From Anas platyrhynchos (lineage: Eukaryota > Chordata > Aves > Anseriformes > Anatidae), in the NCBI RefSeq assembly GCF_047663525.1, contig NC_092588.1:44522001-44586000 (forward strand): a stretch of 64,000 nt of DNA, in the 5' to 3' direction. Shown here in pieces: positions 12,301 to 25,025 of this stretch (within the stretch, counting starts at the first letter, position 1; each line of letters starts with the position of its first letter). The notes beneath the pieces are model-generated. The model ran no database searches and was not told the DNA's origin. It was given only the letters and a program-made list of their open reading frames with translations. Both the position numbers and the translations under genes were made by a program.

Positions 12301-15300
12301 GACTAGCAGAACAACAAAGCACAGACCCTTAGGTAAAAGCACTCTCTCAGAGATCTAATGGAGCTGGATGAAGAAAGGGCATGTTTTAACTAGAGGAATA
12401 GTATCTATAAAGATTAAGCTGAAGCTCATTTAGTCATCTGTCACATCTGAAAGTGAGATGAAATGAAAGAAGAGGAGAACAAATAAAAACTCAGGATTGT
12501 ATGGCAGTTGGTTCATTGCTACATCAGAGACATCTGCTCACTGACACCAAATTTATTCAGCAGATAAAGGAACTAAAATAATACAAACTTACAGTATTAA
12601 TATATTATAAAACATCAGCACAAAAGGCCTGTCTTTAGTTTAAGATTATGACATTGGTTTAGATCTCCTTGGCACTCCAGTAGTGTAGCATAGAAAAGCA
12701 GCTGAAAAGGGATGGACTGAGAACCTCCAGGACAGACATAGTGAAAATGTTGATGCTTTGGTAAATTTTGTTTCAAGCACCCTAATCATAATCATAAAGG
12801 AACAAACACTAAAACACTGAGTTGTTTTTCTCCTGACACTTTCTAAATTTTGAAGACTTTCACTTCCTTTTTTTCACATTGTTAGAGCAACTTTTTATTC
12901 AGAAATAATACAGAAAATATTCGTACAATCAAAAGAACAACCTTTTCACCTCTGTTCATTGTTAAGGTAAAACCCCGCCTTCCGTAAATTGATATTATTT
13001 ACAGTAGTAAAGATAGGGTGCAGAAAACAGCTGAAGAATCAAAAGGAATCAAATGGATCAAAATGAACAGCTTGGAACACAAGATACCACAATTAGGGAA
13101 AAAAAAAAAAAAAAAACTCAGGCATTACCAATTCAGGGAAGATGTATCTGAAAGAGTAAGAAGTTTGCTTTTCAAGAAATCAAAATGTTTCATTCATGTT
13201 TGCAAGAAAATTTCCAAGGAAATTTCCTACCAGCTCTATTTTTAAATGCCTTACTTGTTGTCAGAAAAAATAGGCTGAACAGTCTAAAACACAAGGTTAC
13301 AAACACATGGAGCTGAACATATAGAAACTTCTAGGATGCACTAGAAAGAATGCAGATGTATTTATATTCACAGGTAAAAACCAACAAATATTTCTTACAA
13401 AATTATGTACTGGAAAGTACAAAATTATGTAGCTGGAAAGTTAACATTCCAGCCAGACCCAGTACAACTTCTCAGATCTCTACCAATCTAAGCAGTATTG
13501 TTACAGATTCATCAACTTCATCTGTTCATCAGTACCACCAAACTCATTAACAGTAAATCATTGAACCCTACCTCTACCTTTTCTCATATGGCAAGCAGGC
13601 AGACAGTGAGCTTACAAGCAACAAAATCCAACCCTCTTCAGATCCTCTGAAGGATAAAATTAATCTTTTTTTCCTCACAGTAGGAGACTGCATGCTTATC
13701 AGTGAGGTGTCCAGCTCTGATTATATTGCAGGATGCTCACCTCATTCTAAACTAGAATGTTTTCCTGTAACCATCCACCCATGCCTTCAATATACCCAGG
13801 GGATGTACTCTTACAACTTTTTTTGTGTTTCAGTTTGTAATTACAATCCTAGTTTATGTAGCAGCAAAGAGAAGAATTGGAACAAGCAACAACCTATTCC
13901 TTCTGCTCTACAAAGTATGAGCCAGGAGAACAAAACCTACAAGATAGAATACAAGCTCTTGATATTTAAATTCTTATACCAAAACAGGAGGGAACTAATG
14001 TAATTATACATTAGTCATTAGACTAACTCAACTCTCTTAACATGAATATTTCAAAAGAACGTATTTAGGCCTGACATGAACAAAGTTATCAAGGAATAAT
14101 AATCTTTAGCCTAGTGGAATGTTTGCACAGAGTTCTCTATTCTGCTTATTTCACTTACTCCTTAAATTATTATTTTTTTCCACCTACTAAAGACTTTCTG
14201 GATTTAAAACTTTTCTTTCAGCAAGGAAGTCAGGAGTTTCATCATCAACGAGACTGTGTTAGCTGCTACTGAATATGACCATCTTCATAAAACATGAAAT
14301 TTGGATCTTAAACAGATTTAGAGGGCTGGCAGGGGAATGATTTGCAGGAATTTACTGCCAGGAAAAACATTGGCATCAACTAAATTGCTGATCTTGAAAA
14401 GCCCTAGCAAGAATAAACTCAGCTTTTGCTGAGCACAGACAATATATGGTTCACTTCAGATACATTAAAACATGCTACAGTCCAAAGGCATAGCTGCTGG
14501 GAGCTGTGTTCCTTGCTAATAATAAGTGCCCTTGGAACAAGAAAGACATTGCAAAGTGATCATATAATTTACTCTTATTTTTTCCCTTAAAAAAAATAAA
14601 AAAATAAAAATCTATGGATTCAGATAACATAGCCACTCCAAAAGGAAGCGTATTACTATTTTGATGAATAAAAGAAATAAATAACCAGCTGTTATTGTAA
14701 CCTGATCAATTACAAACCACCAACCATCAGCAAAGTAAACTGAATGTGCAAAAGCTCAGAATAACATAACCCAGTGTTAATAATATGAATTGCTGAAAAA
14801 AAAAATAAAAGTTCTGCAAGCACCATTCCTCATGGAGTAAATCAAATCAAAATGAACCAAGGGGAAAGACAGTAACTGCATGTTTAGATGATCAAGGCTT
14901 TGAAAGAGGTGTCTGACAATGATGTTACCTACAGAGAGAGAAGAAATATCATTAAATCGTAGTGTCACAGAATCTGTTAACAGGTAAACAAGGAAAACAA
15001 TTTCAGGTAATCTTCTACTGACCTTTACATTTGTAACAACATCAAATCCATACAGTTTCCCTACCCATTAAAAACTCTAATACCAGAGTGGAAAATATAT
15101 CTTCTGAGAAACACATTAAATAACAAAAATTAAATCAAATTAAATTAAATGAAGAGAGACACCACTCATGAAAAGAGTGGTTAGGGCTCTCACTACAACA
15201 AATAGATCTGGTTCTTGAACTAGTTCTATATCACACTTCGCATTGCTTTTATTTTTAATGGTAATCCTCCCAGCACACCTAAAAACAGATGCAAAATGCA

Positions 15301-16876
15301 ATGATGGAGGCTGGTTTGGGTCCAACAGTACAGATCAGAGCATGGAAGGTAAACATGATAGATAGCTCTCAGAACAGTTGAAGTTCTCCTATTTTGACTG
15401 GTTGTAACTACTCGTCTGATTCATTGGCTTCATACTGTGTTTTTGCCCCAGAGGAGAGGGGAAAGATAGCATCCACGAAATGAGAAAGCATCTTCCTTGC
15501 ATGGTTCTGGTTTCATTAGTTAATTCATTATTCTTGCCGTGCCTTCCAATTTATCCAGTGTAATTACTAGTGTTCGTACTTTTAATCTACTTGTTTCAAT
15601 AACTGAAACAGCAATAAGACTCCTGTCCATTTCATATAAATCTCCAACTGTCCTTAAATAATCTATTTCCCATCTCATTTGTAAGAAGGAAAATGACAGT
15701 TGGACATTCTGTTTTCCACATAGCAATTTGCCTCAATGCCTTTGGGAAGTAGCTATTTTCCTCATTTTGGTTTAAATAAAATCTATATTTAAGACCCTTT
15801 CTTTGGTTTTGTGAATCCTGGCCAAAACAAAATTCAGTAATAAATGACTTAAAGATACTTAAGATAAAGATACAACTTACTTCCACAATGTAAATGCAAT
15901 AGATCCCTAAATCAATATAAGAACAGGGTTTGTGGCCTACAGGAGAAGCTGAGAGAAGACAGTTTTGCTTTTTAACAAGAATTCAATAATTAAATGTGTT
16001 TTCAGGTTCAGATGATAAGAACCTCCTTGAGGCCATGAAGTTCAATGAGAAGAACTTAATTCTGGAAAAGAAAAAAAAAAAAAAAAGAGTAAATACCAGA
16101 GGTGACAATAACAAATAGATGGAAAAAAATGCCTTGTTACCCTTGTGGAAACTTACTGTTTCAATTTCTTTTCTCACTCTGGGTAGGATAAATACCTGAA
16201 AACTTTCTCATTCTGCTCCTGCCCTGCAGGCTCTTCTGTAGTTATTCTGGTATTGTCACAGTACCACTAGGAAACACAAATCATGTTTTAAGAGACTGTT
16301 ACTAATGGAAAATCCTGCAACCAAGATTCAGTTGGAAAACGATTGGTGCTGGATGCTAGTTGCCAAATGAAAAAGATAAGTGGTTTGAAAACAGCCAGTT
16401 ATTAGCCCAAGTGCTACTTTCTTCATAAAAATATTGCATCTCTTTTACTTCACAGCTGACAATACCCAGCTGTACCTCACTGATATACACATGACCACAT
16501 ACATATTCACAGAATCAACCATTTCTTAGAAATTAAGAGCTTAAAAATATGAGGAAATCTGAAATCTGACTCCATACTGCTAGTCTCCCTCTCATGAGAG
16601 GAATGTTGTACCACTTCAGACCTACATCCTAGGCCTGTCAAAACAAGGACAGGAGGTTGGTGGTCAAGTCCACCATACAAACTAGGAAACTAGAAAATAG
16701 AGGGGCCAATGGCTGAAAGGATCAAACACACTGCCAAAGAACAATGCCAGTGCTGGAATGATGGGCTCCAGAATAGGCCATGCTTGCCAGCTTTGAGCTG
16801 AAAAAGACATATCTGCAGTATGATCGTGTGCTTTGATAATGCCACCAGTCATGTATTGGTTGTCTCTTTGCAGAAT
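9303..16876. other. AT-rich gene desert
   Basis: About 7.6 kb without a recognisable gene or transposon. Simple repeats: an A-run at about 9304-9318, (AAAAC)n at about 10537-10570, (AAAT)n at about 11030-11064 and an A-run at about 13098-13116. Open frames here are short and low-complexity in composition. Confidence 0.5.
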
Positions 16877-17104
16877 GATCATAGAAACATAGAATCATCA
16901 AGGTTGGAAAAGACCTCCAAGATTGTCTGGTCCAACCATCCCCCAACCACCAACGTCACCCACTAAACCATGTCTCTAAGTACCACATCCAACCTTGCCT
17001 TAAACAACCCCAGGTATGGTGACTCTACCACCCCCTAGGCAACCTGCTCCAATGCCTAACCACTCTTTCAGAGAAGAAATTTTTCCTAATTTCCAACCTG
17101 AAAT
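16877..17104 (-). mobile_element. CR1 3' end fragment
   Basis: Minus-strand CR1: tail at 16877 (rc of CATAGAATCATCAAGGTTGG) through the 3' UTR into the end of ORF2 (the rc encodes remnants of FFSERVVRHWSRLPRGV). Decayed and truncated near 17104. Confidence 0.8.
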
Positions 17105-20100
17105 GATGCTACAGAATTATGCCACAGAATGTTATATTTGTCCAAGAAAGAGGTCATAACCCTTAAGATACCCCACTTCTTCTGATCCTGAGGGTATCTA
17201 GATAGTCATTTCAGACTATATGCCTGAATTATTTGCTGAAGAAAAGTAATATGAATTTCACTCCTAACCACACCAACTACAACTAAGATAGTTAATAGTA
17301 TCATCCAAACCTATCTTCATGATTTTAACAGTCTTTGAGCCTAACAGCTGTGATGTATGTATAAAGTACACCAGCTTGTCCAGTTGCAAAATACACTTTC
17401 TCAAACTTGTCATGACAAATTAACCTGTACAAAAAATAAATAAAAAAGTCTGCATGAGGAAGGCAATCAACCAACTACTACACCACAAAAACAGTGTGTA
17501 TTACTCAGCCATGTTTCCACTCAAGGCCAAGAGGAGATAACCCGTTATGCAGCAGTGCTTATAAAAGTCAAAAGTATATGCAAGTGCCTTCTTTCCGTAA
17601 AGATTAAGAAAACAGTTGCATGAGGTACCTCTAACATAAAAAGAGACAATCTTTTAAACAAGGATTTAAAGGGAGAGCAATGGAGGAGGAGCCTGAGAAT
17701 TATTCCCAGAGAACACAGACTGATTACTTGTGTCAGTAAAGTTGTCCATAGAAAGATTACACTCTGGTACTAGAACACTTAATTTTTTAATTGCACAAGA
17801 ACCTTTCCTTATGAGATTGTTCTTTAATACAACAACAACAAATCCCATGGAAAACAAAACAAGAAAAAGAAAATATGCAAACATAATAGGAAATCCAACG
17901 AGGCTATTAAAGTGCCTTCAATATAATTCTTGCAGCTGCTGGTATCTGGCCCTTTCAGAACAGCAATTTAAAGAGCCATAGTTAGCTTCTTAAATGATGG
18001 AGAGTAATACATAAATACCTAGAGCCTGAACAGGTTAAGAGTGAGCTGAGTGAGCTTAGGCTTGCGTATGAATTTTACCTTCTCCCTAGACTTTGATGAA
18101 AAGTTCCCCATGGTAAAAGGCCAAGGATTCTAAAAATATTTGCCTGCTGTATCTCTGCCAAATGGCTACAGATAGAGACACCTGCGGCATGCATTTCAGG
18201 ACCTAGGGACTTCTTAGTCAATATTCCCCATTTCTGAGAGGAACACAAAAACCACCAGGTTACAGCAGAGTGGGAGAAGGGTTACTCTGTTAAGGAGAAT
18301 CTATGATCCATGCAGATACAAGCTTGACTCTGTAACTGAGTGTTTGGGACATTTGCCTTGGAGAAGAGAAGAGGATGTTAAATTTAGCCCTTTTCCCATC
18401 TACCTCTTCTCCCCCTACCCTGATATCCATGCTGTCTTCTTTACCTTTTCATTTTGCTTAGTTTATATCATCTTTCTAATTAAATCCAGCATTACTCCAG
18501 TGTCCATATAGCTGTGATATATTGCGTTAGATGGCCCTGGCCTCAAGAACAATGGATACATCAAACATCTCATGGGGTCCATACACACAAAGGTATAATA
18601 CAAGCCCACTATTCTTATTAGCAATAGTGATAACAGAAAGATGTATCTTTGCTTTTAAAAATCTACCTCTCCTCCACTTACTGAGAGAAAGATATAAATG
18701 GTCCTTGGATACCTTAGAGAAGGAAATTGGAGAAAGGACATGTGGCAGACAGGCTCATCTCCTTAGAAAGTCTAATCTTGTGAAAAAGGGCCAGTGGGAA
18801 AGTTCTCTACTTCTGAGCTAGCCAGCCCAAACCCCCTGGCGCAGGCAGCCTTGCCAGCGTGTCCAGGCCATGAAGACCTTATCCTTCACAGGATCCCTGC
18901 AAGAACATGTATTCCTCACCAATATAAGACAATAATAGCTCTGCTACAAGAAGCTGCTGACAAAGTCTCTGGCCTTGTTCCAAAGCCTAACTGATACCTG
19001 GAGTAAACACCATAGCAATTCTAGACCTCAGCCAATTGCAGATGGAATAGAAAAATATGTTAAACCACAGAGCTTTCATAGCCAGTGTTCTCCAGTGATA
19101 GATAACAGTAAATCTGTAGAAGATAAATGTTTTGAAGAAACCACAGACAAGGTACTACCAGACTCCAGGGGACAGAGGGAAGGATTGATTCAGATCATTT
19201 TCTTTGATAAACCCCAGAACTACCAAACTAGCAAACACAGAAGACCAAATTTGTTTAGAAACTAAGAACTTTGAAGCAGAAATAGATAGTTCAGACTTCA
19301 GACAGATGAACTTTTCATAGATATATGAAAGGTCTTTAGTCTTTTAAAATTAGAATTAGCTGAGAATGGATCCAAAGTATTTCTTCACAAGTGTCATTTA
19401 TGTTCCTAATGATCCCATTTGCCACAAATAAATTGACATTGGACAATGAATGGGAAATATCTCCTTGCTATCACTTCAACCTCTTCATTGAAAAATGAAA
19501 ATGGACTGGGACAGCCTTCTAACTGCTGTTTTTCTGAGTTGACAGGGCCAAGATTTACGTATCTACAAATGCTGTTATTTTGGGAATATTTTATGTTAGA
19601 AATTCAGACAGAATTTTTTCAGCAGCTAGAAAAAGCTGTTTACTTCTCAGACCAGAACCTTGAGTTTGGGTCAAAAGAAAAATTCAAAGGCATTGTTTAT
19701 GTATAGCTTTCAAAAACTATCTTTGTATCCAAGTAACACAGTGGCCAAGCATGAAGGAAAAGGGGGACCTTTGCTGGGAATATGAATCAGCTAAGATACT
19801 TTGGAGGAGCTATTACTTCAGTGCACAAAGAAAAATTGTTAGAAATCAAGATTTTCAGTTACATGATGAGACCAGACATGATTATGTGACTCATGCCAAG
19901 GGGTTCTAAAATTGTTTTAATACCATGGTTCTGTTCCAAAAGTTTACAAAGTTGTTACTTTTTGCCAAACATCAAAGGACAAACACTAAACTATTTTCCT
20001 GGGATTTTTATTGCTCCAGATTCTTGCTAGTGTTTAGAATGACTCCTTGGAGGAAAGAAACCAGACAAAAATAGGAGAAAATAACCATTAATAAAAAATA

Positions 20101-20116
20101 AATAATTATATAAAAA
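17105..20116. other. AT-rich non-coding stretch
   Basis: No gene or transposon recognised. Several open frames of 70-96 codons show no domain or composition signal. Confidence 0.45.
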
Positions 20117-20264
<148 letters not shown>

Positions 20265-20384
20265 AGAATGCCCAGCAATGTGCAGAAGGAGGTCTTTCAA
20301 GTGACAAGTGACATGCATTCTTTGTTCCTGAAGGAATCAGTGCCATATCTCAATATAAACAACTCATTTTTGCTAAAGATTTCT

Positions 20385-20845
20385 TGAGTTGCCTTTGCCT
20401 GAGGGTATCCTCCTGGGGTCCCCAGCACAAGAAGGACATGGAAGTATTAGAATGAGTCCAGAGGAGGGCCATGAAGGGCTGAAGCACCTCTTCTATGAAG
20501 ACAGGTTGAGAGAGTTGGGGTTGTACAGCCTGGAGAAGAGAAGGTTCCAGGGAGAGCTTACAGCAGCCTTCCAGTACCTAAAGGGGGCCTACAAAAAAGC
20601 TGGGGAGGGACTCTTTGTCAGTGAGTGTAGTGGCAGAAAAAATGTGATGTCTTTAAACTAAAGGAAGGTAGATTTAGATTAGACACATGGAAGAAATTCT
20701 TCACTGTGGTGAGGCGCTGGCACAGGCTGCCCAGAGAAGCTGTGGATGCCCCATCCCTGGAGGTGTTCAAGCCCAGGCTGGGTGGGGCTTTGGGCAACCT
20801 GGGCTGGTGGGAGGTGGCAGTGGAGTTGGAACTAGGGGATCTTTT
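20385..20845 (+). mobile_element. CR1 3' fragment, old
   Basis: It encodes degraded ORF2 C-terminus (YEDRLRELGLYSLEKRRFQGEL, then FQYLKGAYKKAGEGLF) followed by the GCCCAGAGAAGCTGTGGATG and GGTGTTCAAGCCCAGGCTGG segments of CR1. The 3' microsatellite tail is not visible. Frames are broken. Confidence 0.8.
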
Positions 20846-23565
20846 ATACTACTTATATTGTTACTACTTTTAAGTATATTTAGCCTTTTTTTTTTTCCTC
20901 AATCACTATTGATTTATTCCATCTTTGTTTCACATTTTACACTTAGCGATAGATTCATGAGGTTTTATTTAACTGCACTCTTTTATCGATTATCAATTCT
21001 TTCCCATTTTATGTGTATCTTTGCTTAACAACCCTACTCTTTCAAAATCTCAGGAAACCTGTTACACTACAGCTGGTCCTGCAAGTCTAACATCCCTTTT
21101 GCTGTTGGTGCTGTGGTTTAGGCAGAAGGTTATGTTAAATAAATAAAAAGTACTTTAACTTATTTTCATTTAGAGGATGGTAGCAGGTGTACAACCAGTG
21201 TAACCATTTTCCTCACTCATTACTCTCTCTGATCTGACATAATGCAAACCTTGGAGTCACAAAGTTACAATGAAAGGTGGATTACACCGTGACACGTAAA
21301 ATGACTGCTTATGAATTCCTGCAATGAACGGTACAATCGGAGCAATGGTGCAAATGAATGGTAACAACATTAGCTAAGCTACATATCCATTATCTTTTGA
21401 AAATGTAGTCTCTACTACAGTTGATTACTTACTGCATGCAGCACTCGCCAAAACTTACTAACTTGTCTGTGGTCTTCTGGCTACTTTTAGCAGAGTCAGA
21501 CTCGTAGCTAAAAGCAGGAAATATTAGGATAAATGTGAAACCTCTGCACTGTCTCAGCTTTACCATAAAAGCCAATTGTTTATAGGCAAACTTGCCATGC
21601 CAGGGGAATATAGAGAAAAATCTCAGTCCTGCTGCAGTGAGTGTCACACTGACATCAGCAAGGATAGGATCTCTCCTTCCATTTAGCTGATAGAAAAGAG
21701 CACAAAGTGATTTTATTCTATGACAGTCTGGGTCATGATGTAACAGACTGGCAGATCTCAAGCAGTTATCTAAAGGTTTTAGATCTAGAAGAAGTTTAGA
21801 TTTTTGAACAAAAATATCATATTTTAGCAAAAAAAAAAAAAAAAAAAGACTCTGGAATCAACAAGAATTTGCTATTAAGGTTTGGAGAATGACAAAAAAC
21901 ATCTATGCCATGCATGAATCCTGATTGCTATCAACAAGAAATCTTCTTGAAAACCCTAACAGTTATTTACTGAATTCATACATTCAAATCTAATAGGCAA
22001 AAGGCAAAAGCTGACTCAGCTTCAGATAACAAGGGAACTGCCATCATCATTCATTTATGATCAAACAGAAACAATTTTATTCTTTATTTTGTTATTATCC
22101 AATAGAATATAACCACAGCATGGCAAGTATTGATGCTCCCCAGTCCATTCCAGTATTCCTCTGTGAACAGCAAAACCTTCCAGTTTGGGAAGATACATAT
22201 TAAAGGTTGGCCAGCTACCTTCTACTGTCATATTTGCCCCTGAGTATAACCCAGAGGGATTACAGGTCCAGAAATGTAATGCACTCTTCTAAACTTCATT
22301 ACATTCTAACGCAGAAACCCTCAGCCACATCATATTCAGGGAATGAATGTGAATGAAATGGGAAATACCAGGCCTAAAAAAATTCTCCAATTATATAAAA
22401 AAAGTGCAGTTCCACAAAAAAATAAATAAATAAATAAATAATTCTTTAAAACATCTGGTTTTGAGATTTTCCAGGAAATAAAATATACACTTCTTTTTCT
22501 TACAGATTCTTCTTCAGAGTTAAGTTCACCAGCTGATAAGTGAGAAAAATAGAGGTGAATTGTGTCTTTATTGGGTCACTAGTCCCTGTCTGTTTCTGTT
22601 TTCTTTGTATCTTAGGTACATCATTGGTACACCTCATGAAGTAGAATGTTTGGCTCATATTTGTTTTGTTTGGGGATATCTACAACTTATAAAATTAGGC
22701 CCATAAAAATGACTCTAGCTCATTAGTTGCAGATAAGCATTAGGCACTCTGTTGTGGGAACAAGAATCAGCATGCCTATACTTGGAAAAAAGTACCACTA
22801 AAACTGGATGGTAAAAAATTGCTTTCCAGTACTATTTGGGATAATATGCCAAGTTCCCAAAAATTTGGTTTTGGTATTTACATAGTCTGACAAAGAAACT
22901 TAATGCATATCATAGGCAGCCAAGACTGTTTCTACTTTTATCTGATCTTACAGTACTACCCTAAAGCACATTGCAGTCCTATCTGTGAGCACTGTTTATA
23001 AGTACTGTGTTTCAGCAAGTCTATTCCCCTGTAATCGCAACAACCTAACACCACTACCAAGGCAAGTTCTACAAAGTCATGAGGAAGTACAGGAAAAAAT
23101 ACATTATGTCATCAAAAAATGTTTTGCAACATGTTTTGTACAAACAATAATAATAAAAACCTTAAAATATTTATCAGGCTCTTACCAGGCTTGACTAAAA
23201 AACTTAGCAAGGGTTAAGTATAGCTGAAATTTTTTGTTAAAGAAAGAATGGTCATTAGAAATAAATAAAGATGTGGGGAAAAAAGAAATAGAGATTCAGT
23301 TTCAAAGATTTTTTCAATAATTCCCCTTCCCAAAACAATTAAATTGGTATCCTTGAAAGACCTTTTGAGAAATAAAAAAAAAAAAAAAAAAAAAAAATCT
23401 TATTGTTAACAAGGTCATATTAAACAGTTATGAAAAAGTTGTATATTTGCCACAAAAAAATATCCTTGAAAAAAAAAAAAAAAAAAAAAAAAAAACAGAG
23501 GAAAAGAAGGGAGTTGTTTAGTTCTTCTTTCATTGGAGCATAGGGAAAGGTAGACTTATAGCATG
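20846..23565. other. AT-rich left flank of the gene array
   Basis: It has A-runs at about 21829-21847, 23374-23397 and 23469-23495 and (AAAT)n near 22421. The last two A-runs lie within 200 bp of the array boundary. One low-confidence exon candidate (21459-21686) is listed separately. Confidence 0.5.
21459..21686 (-). other. Possible exon, low confidence
   Basis: On the minus strand a good acceptor (CTCTTTTCTATCAG, rc of 21687-21700) precedes 76 open codons (LNGRRDPILADVSV through SSQKTTDKL) that end at a donor, GTAAGT (21453-21458). A second GTAAGT lies 26 bases further. The whole frame is open for 133 codons. No family recognised. Confidence 0.2.
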
Positions 23566-24104
23566 TATAGTTTTTAAAAAAGAAATCACTGCTGCTTCAC
23601 AGCACTAGTTATGTGTGGCTACTATAAAAAGAGATTCACTTCGGAAGTAGCCTGATATCACAGAAGTTTCATGCCTTTTTACAAGAAATTAAACTGTCCC
23701 TATTCAATGAAGTGGCCAAATGGGGAGGTGATCAGACGTTTGCACACCCTGAGTATGTAAGTTTGCACACCCTATCAGCAATGCTGTCTGGGAAAGGAAT
23801 AGCTTCAGGGGAAACCAGGTATTATTTTTGTTTTTCTTCTAGTCAGAAAGTGCCAGCTTGACCAAAGTGAAACATGGGAAAGTGGTAGCAGTTTCAGCGG
23901 GAAAAGGAGCTCTGGTTCAAACAGGGCCTTGAAAAGCAGGTCTTATGGTGACATGGCATGCCCAAAAGAATTGAATCAGATAATGGGACTCATTTCTGAA
24001 ACAACCTCTTGCATTCCTTTGGTCTACCGGCCACTTGATGTCTCCAGCACAACTGTGCTAGCCGGTCAGGGGAAGGGATCGCTGTGCTCTGCTCTGTGCT
24101 CTTT

Positions 24105-24530
24105 CAGCTTCACCTCCAGTCCTGTGTGCAGTTTTGGGCACCACAGTAACAGAAGGACATAAAACTATTGGAGTGCCCAAAGGAGGGCTTCAAGCTAGTG
24201 GAGGATCTGGAGGGCAAGATGGAGGAGGAGCGGCTGAGGTCTCTGCTTTTGTTCGGCCTGCAGGAGACTGAAGAGAGGTCTCATGGTGGCCTACATTTTC
24301 CTCAGGAGGGGAGCAGAGGGCCTGGCACAGAGCTCTGCTCTCTGGGGACAGTGACAAAACTCAAGGGAACGGCATGAGGCTGTGACAGGGGAGGGTCTGG
24401 CTGGAGGTGAGGAAAAGACTCTTCACTGGCGGGGGTCTCGGCCACTGAAACAGGCCTCCCAGTGAAGTGGTGAGGGCAGGAAGCCTGCTGAAGTTCACAA
24501 AGCGTCTGGGCAATGCTCTCAGACATGTCA
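24105..24530 (+). mobile_element. Old CR1 remnant upstream of unit 1 promoter
   Basis: CAGTTTTGGGCACCACAGTAA, then AGAAGGACATAAAACTATTG and the CR1-like GAACGGCATGAGGCTGTG, match the late ORF2 region of CR1 in sense orientation. The match runs to AGCGTCTGGGCAATGCTCTC (ORF2 end) at about 24525. It is heavily decayed and lacks a 3' tail. It ends only some 10-60 bp before the promoter elements of the RING gene. Confidence 0.7.
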
Positions 24531-24536
24531 CACAGA

Positions 24537-24600
24537 GCGATGGGCTGTGATGTCACCCAGCGATAGGCTGTGACCTCACGGCCCTCACTGCTTATATAGG
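24537..24600 (+). promoter_or_regulatory. Unit 1 promoter: duplicated CRE-like motif plus TATA box
   Basis: Two imperfect 23-bp direct repeats (24537-24559, 24560-24582) each contain a CRE-like octamer: TGATGTCA (24548-24555) and TGACCTCA (24571-24578), against the consensus TGACGTCA. A TATA box (TTATATAGG) follows at 24592-24600, so transcription would start near 24623-24630. CRE-type sites with TATA are common in post-meiotic testis promoters; that reading is inference. Confidence 0.65.
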
Positions 24601-24817
24601 GGCGCTGGCAGAGCCCGCCCCAGCCTGGCTCGTGCCTGGACTCCTGCTGAGCGAGTGTGCGAGGCTTGGAGAGACGAGCAAGGGTTTGGTGGAGCTGTGC
24701 TGGGGGGCCACTGGCAGCTGTTCTCAGTGCCTGTCCCCACAGCCAGTACCCGTGTTTCCCCGGCCCTGCCTGGCTCAGGCAGCCGGGGCCCTGTGAGGCG
24801 CGCTTGCAGCAACACAG

Positions 24818-24938
24818 GTGAGCTGTGTGGGGACACGTACCCTGGGGTGGCCCGCAGGGGGCACGGGATGGCTCAGCCGCGGGGATGGGGATGGGTCTGG
24901 GGGTTTCCTGCTGACCCTGGCCTCTCTCCTCCTTGCAG
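24818..24938 (+). other. Predicted 5' UTR intron of unit 1 gene
   Basis: Donor ACACAG|GTGAGC at 24818 and acceptor CTCCTCCTTGCAG at 24938 bound a 121-bp GC-rich intron. Exon 1 (about 24625-24817) contains no ATG, and neither does exon 2 before 25026. The same intron recurs at +3898 in every later unit (28716, 32614, 36512, 40410). Confidence 0.7.
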
Positions 24939-25025
24939 CGCGCAGCACCTGTCTCGGCGGCACCAGAGAGGGGAAGCAGCTCACCACCCGCAGCTCTCCC
25001 CAGCCTGCCGCAGCGAGACAGCACC

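Noticed and set aside
24933-25025. 31-residue N-terminal extension of the RING protein
   Set aside because: It begins at a TTG inside the predicted intron end (the acceptor AG is at 24937-24938). The ATG at 25026 is the first in the spliced transcript and has a strong context.
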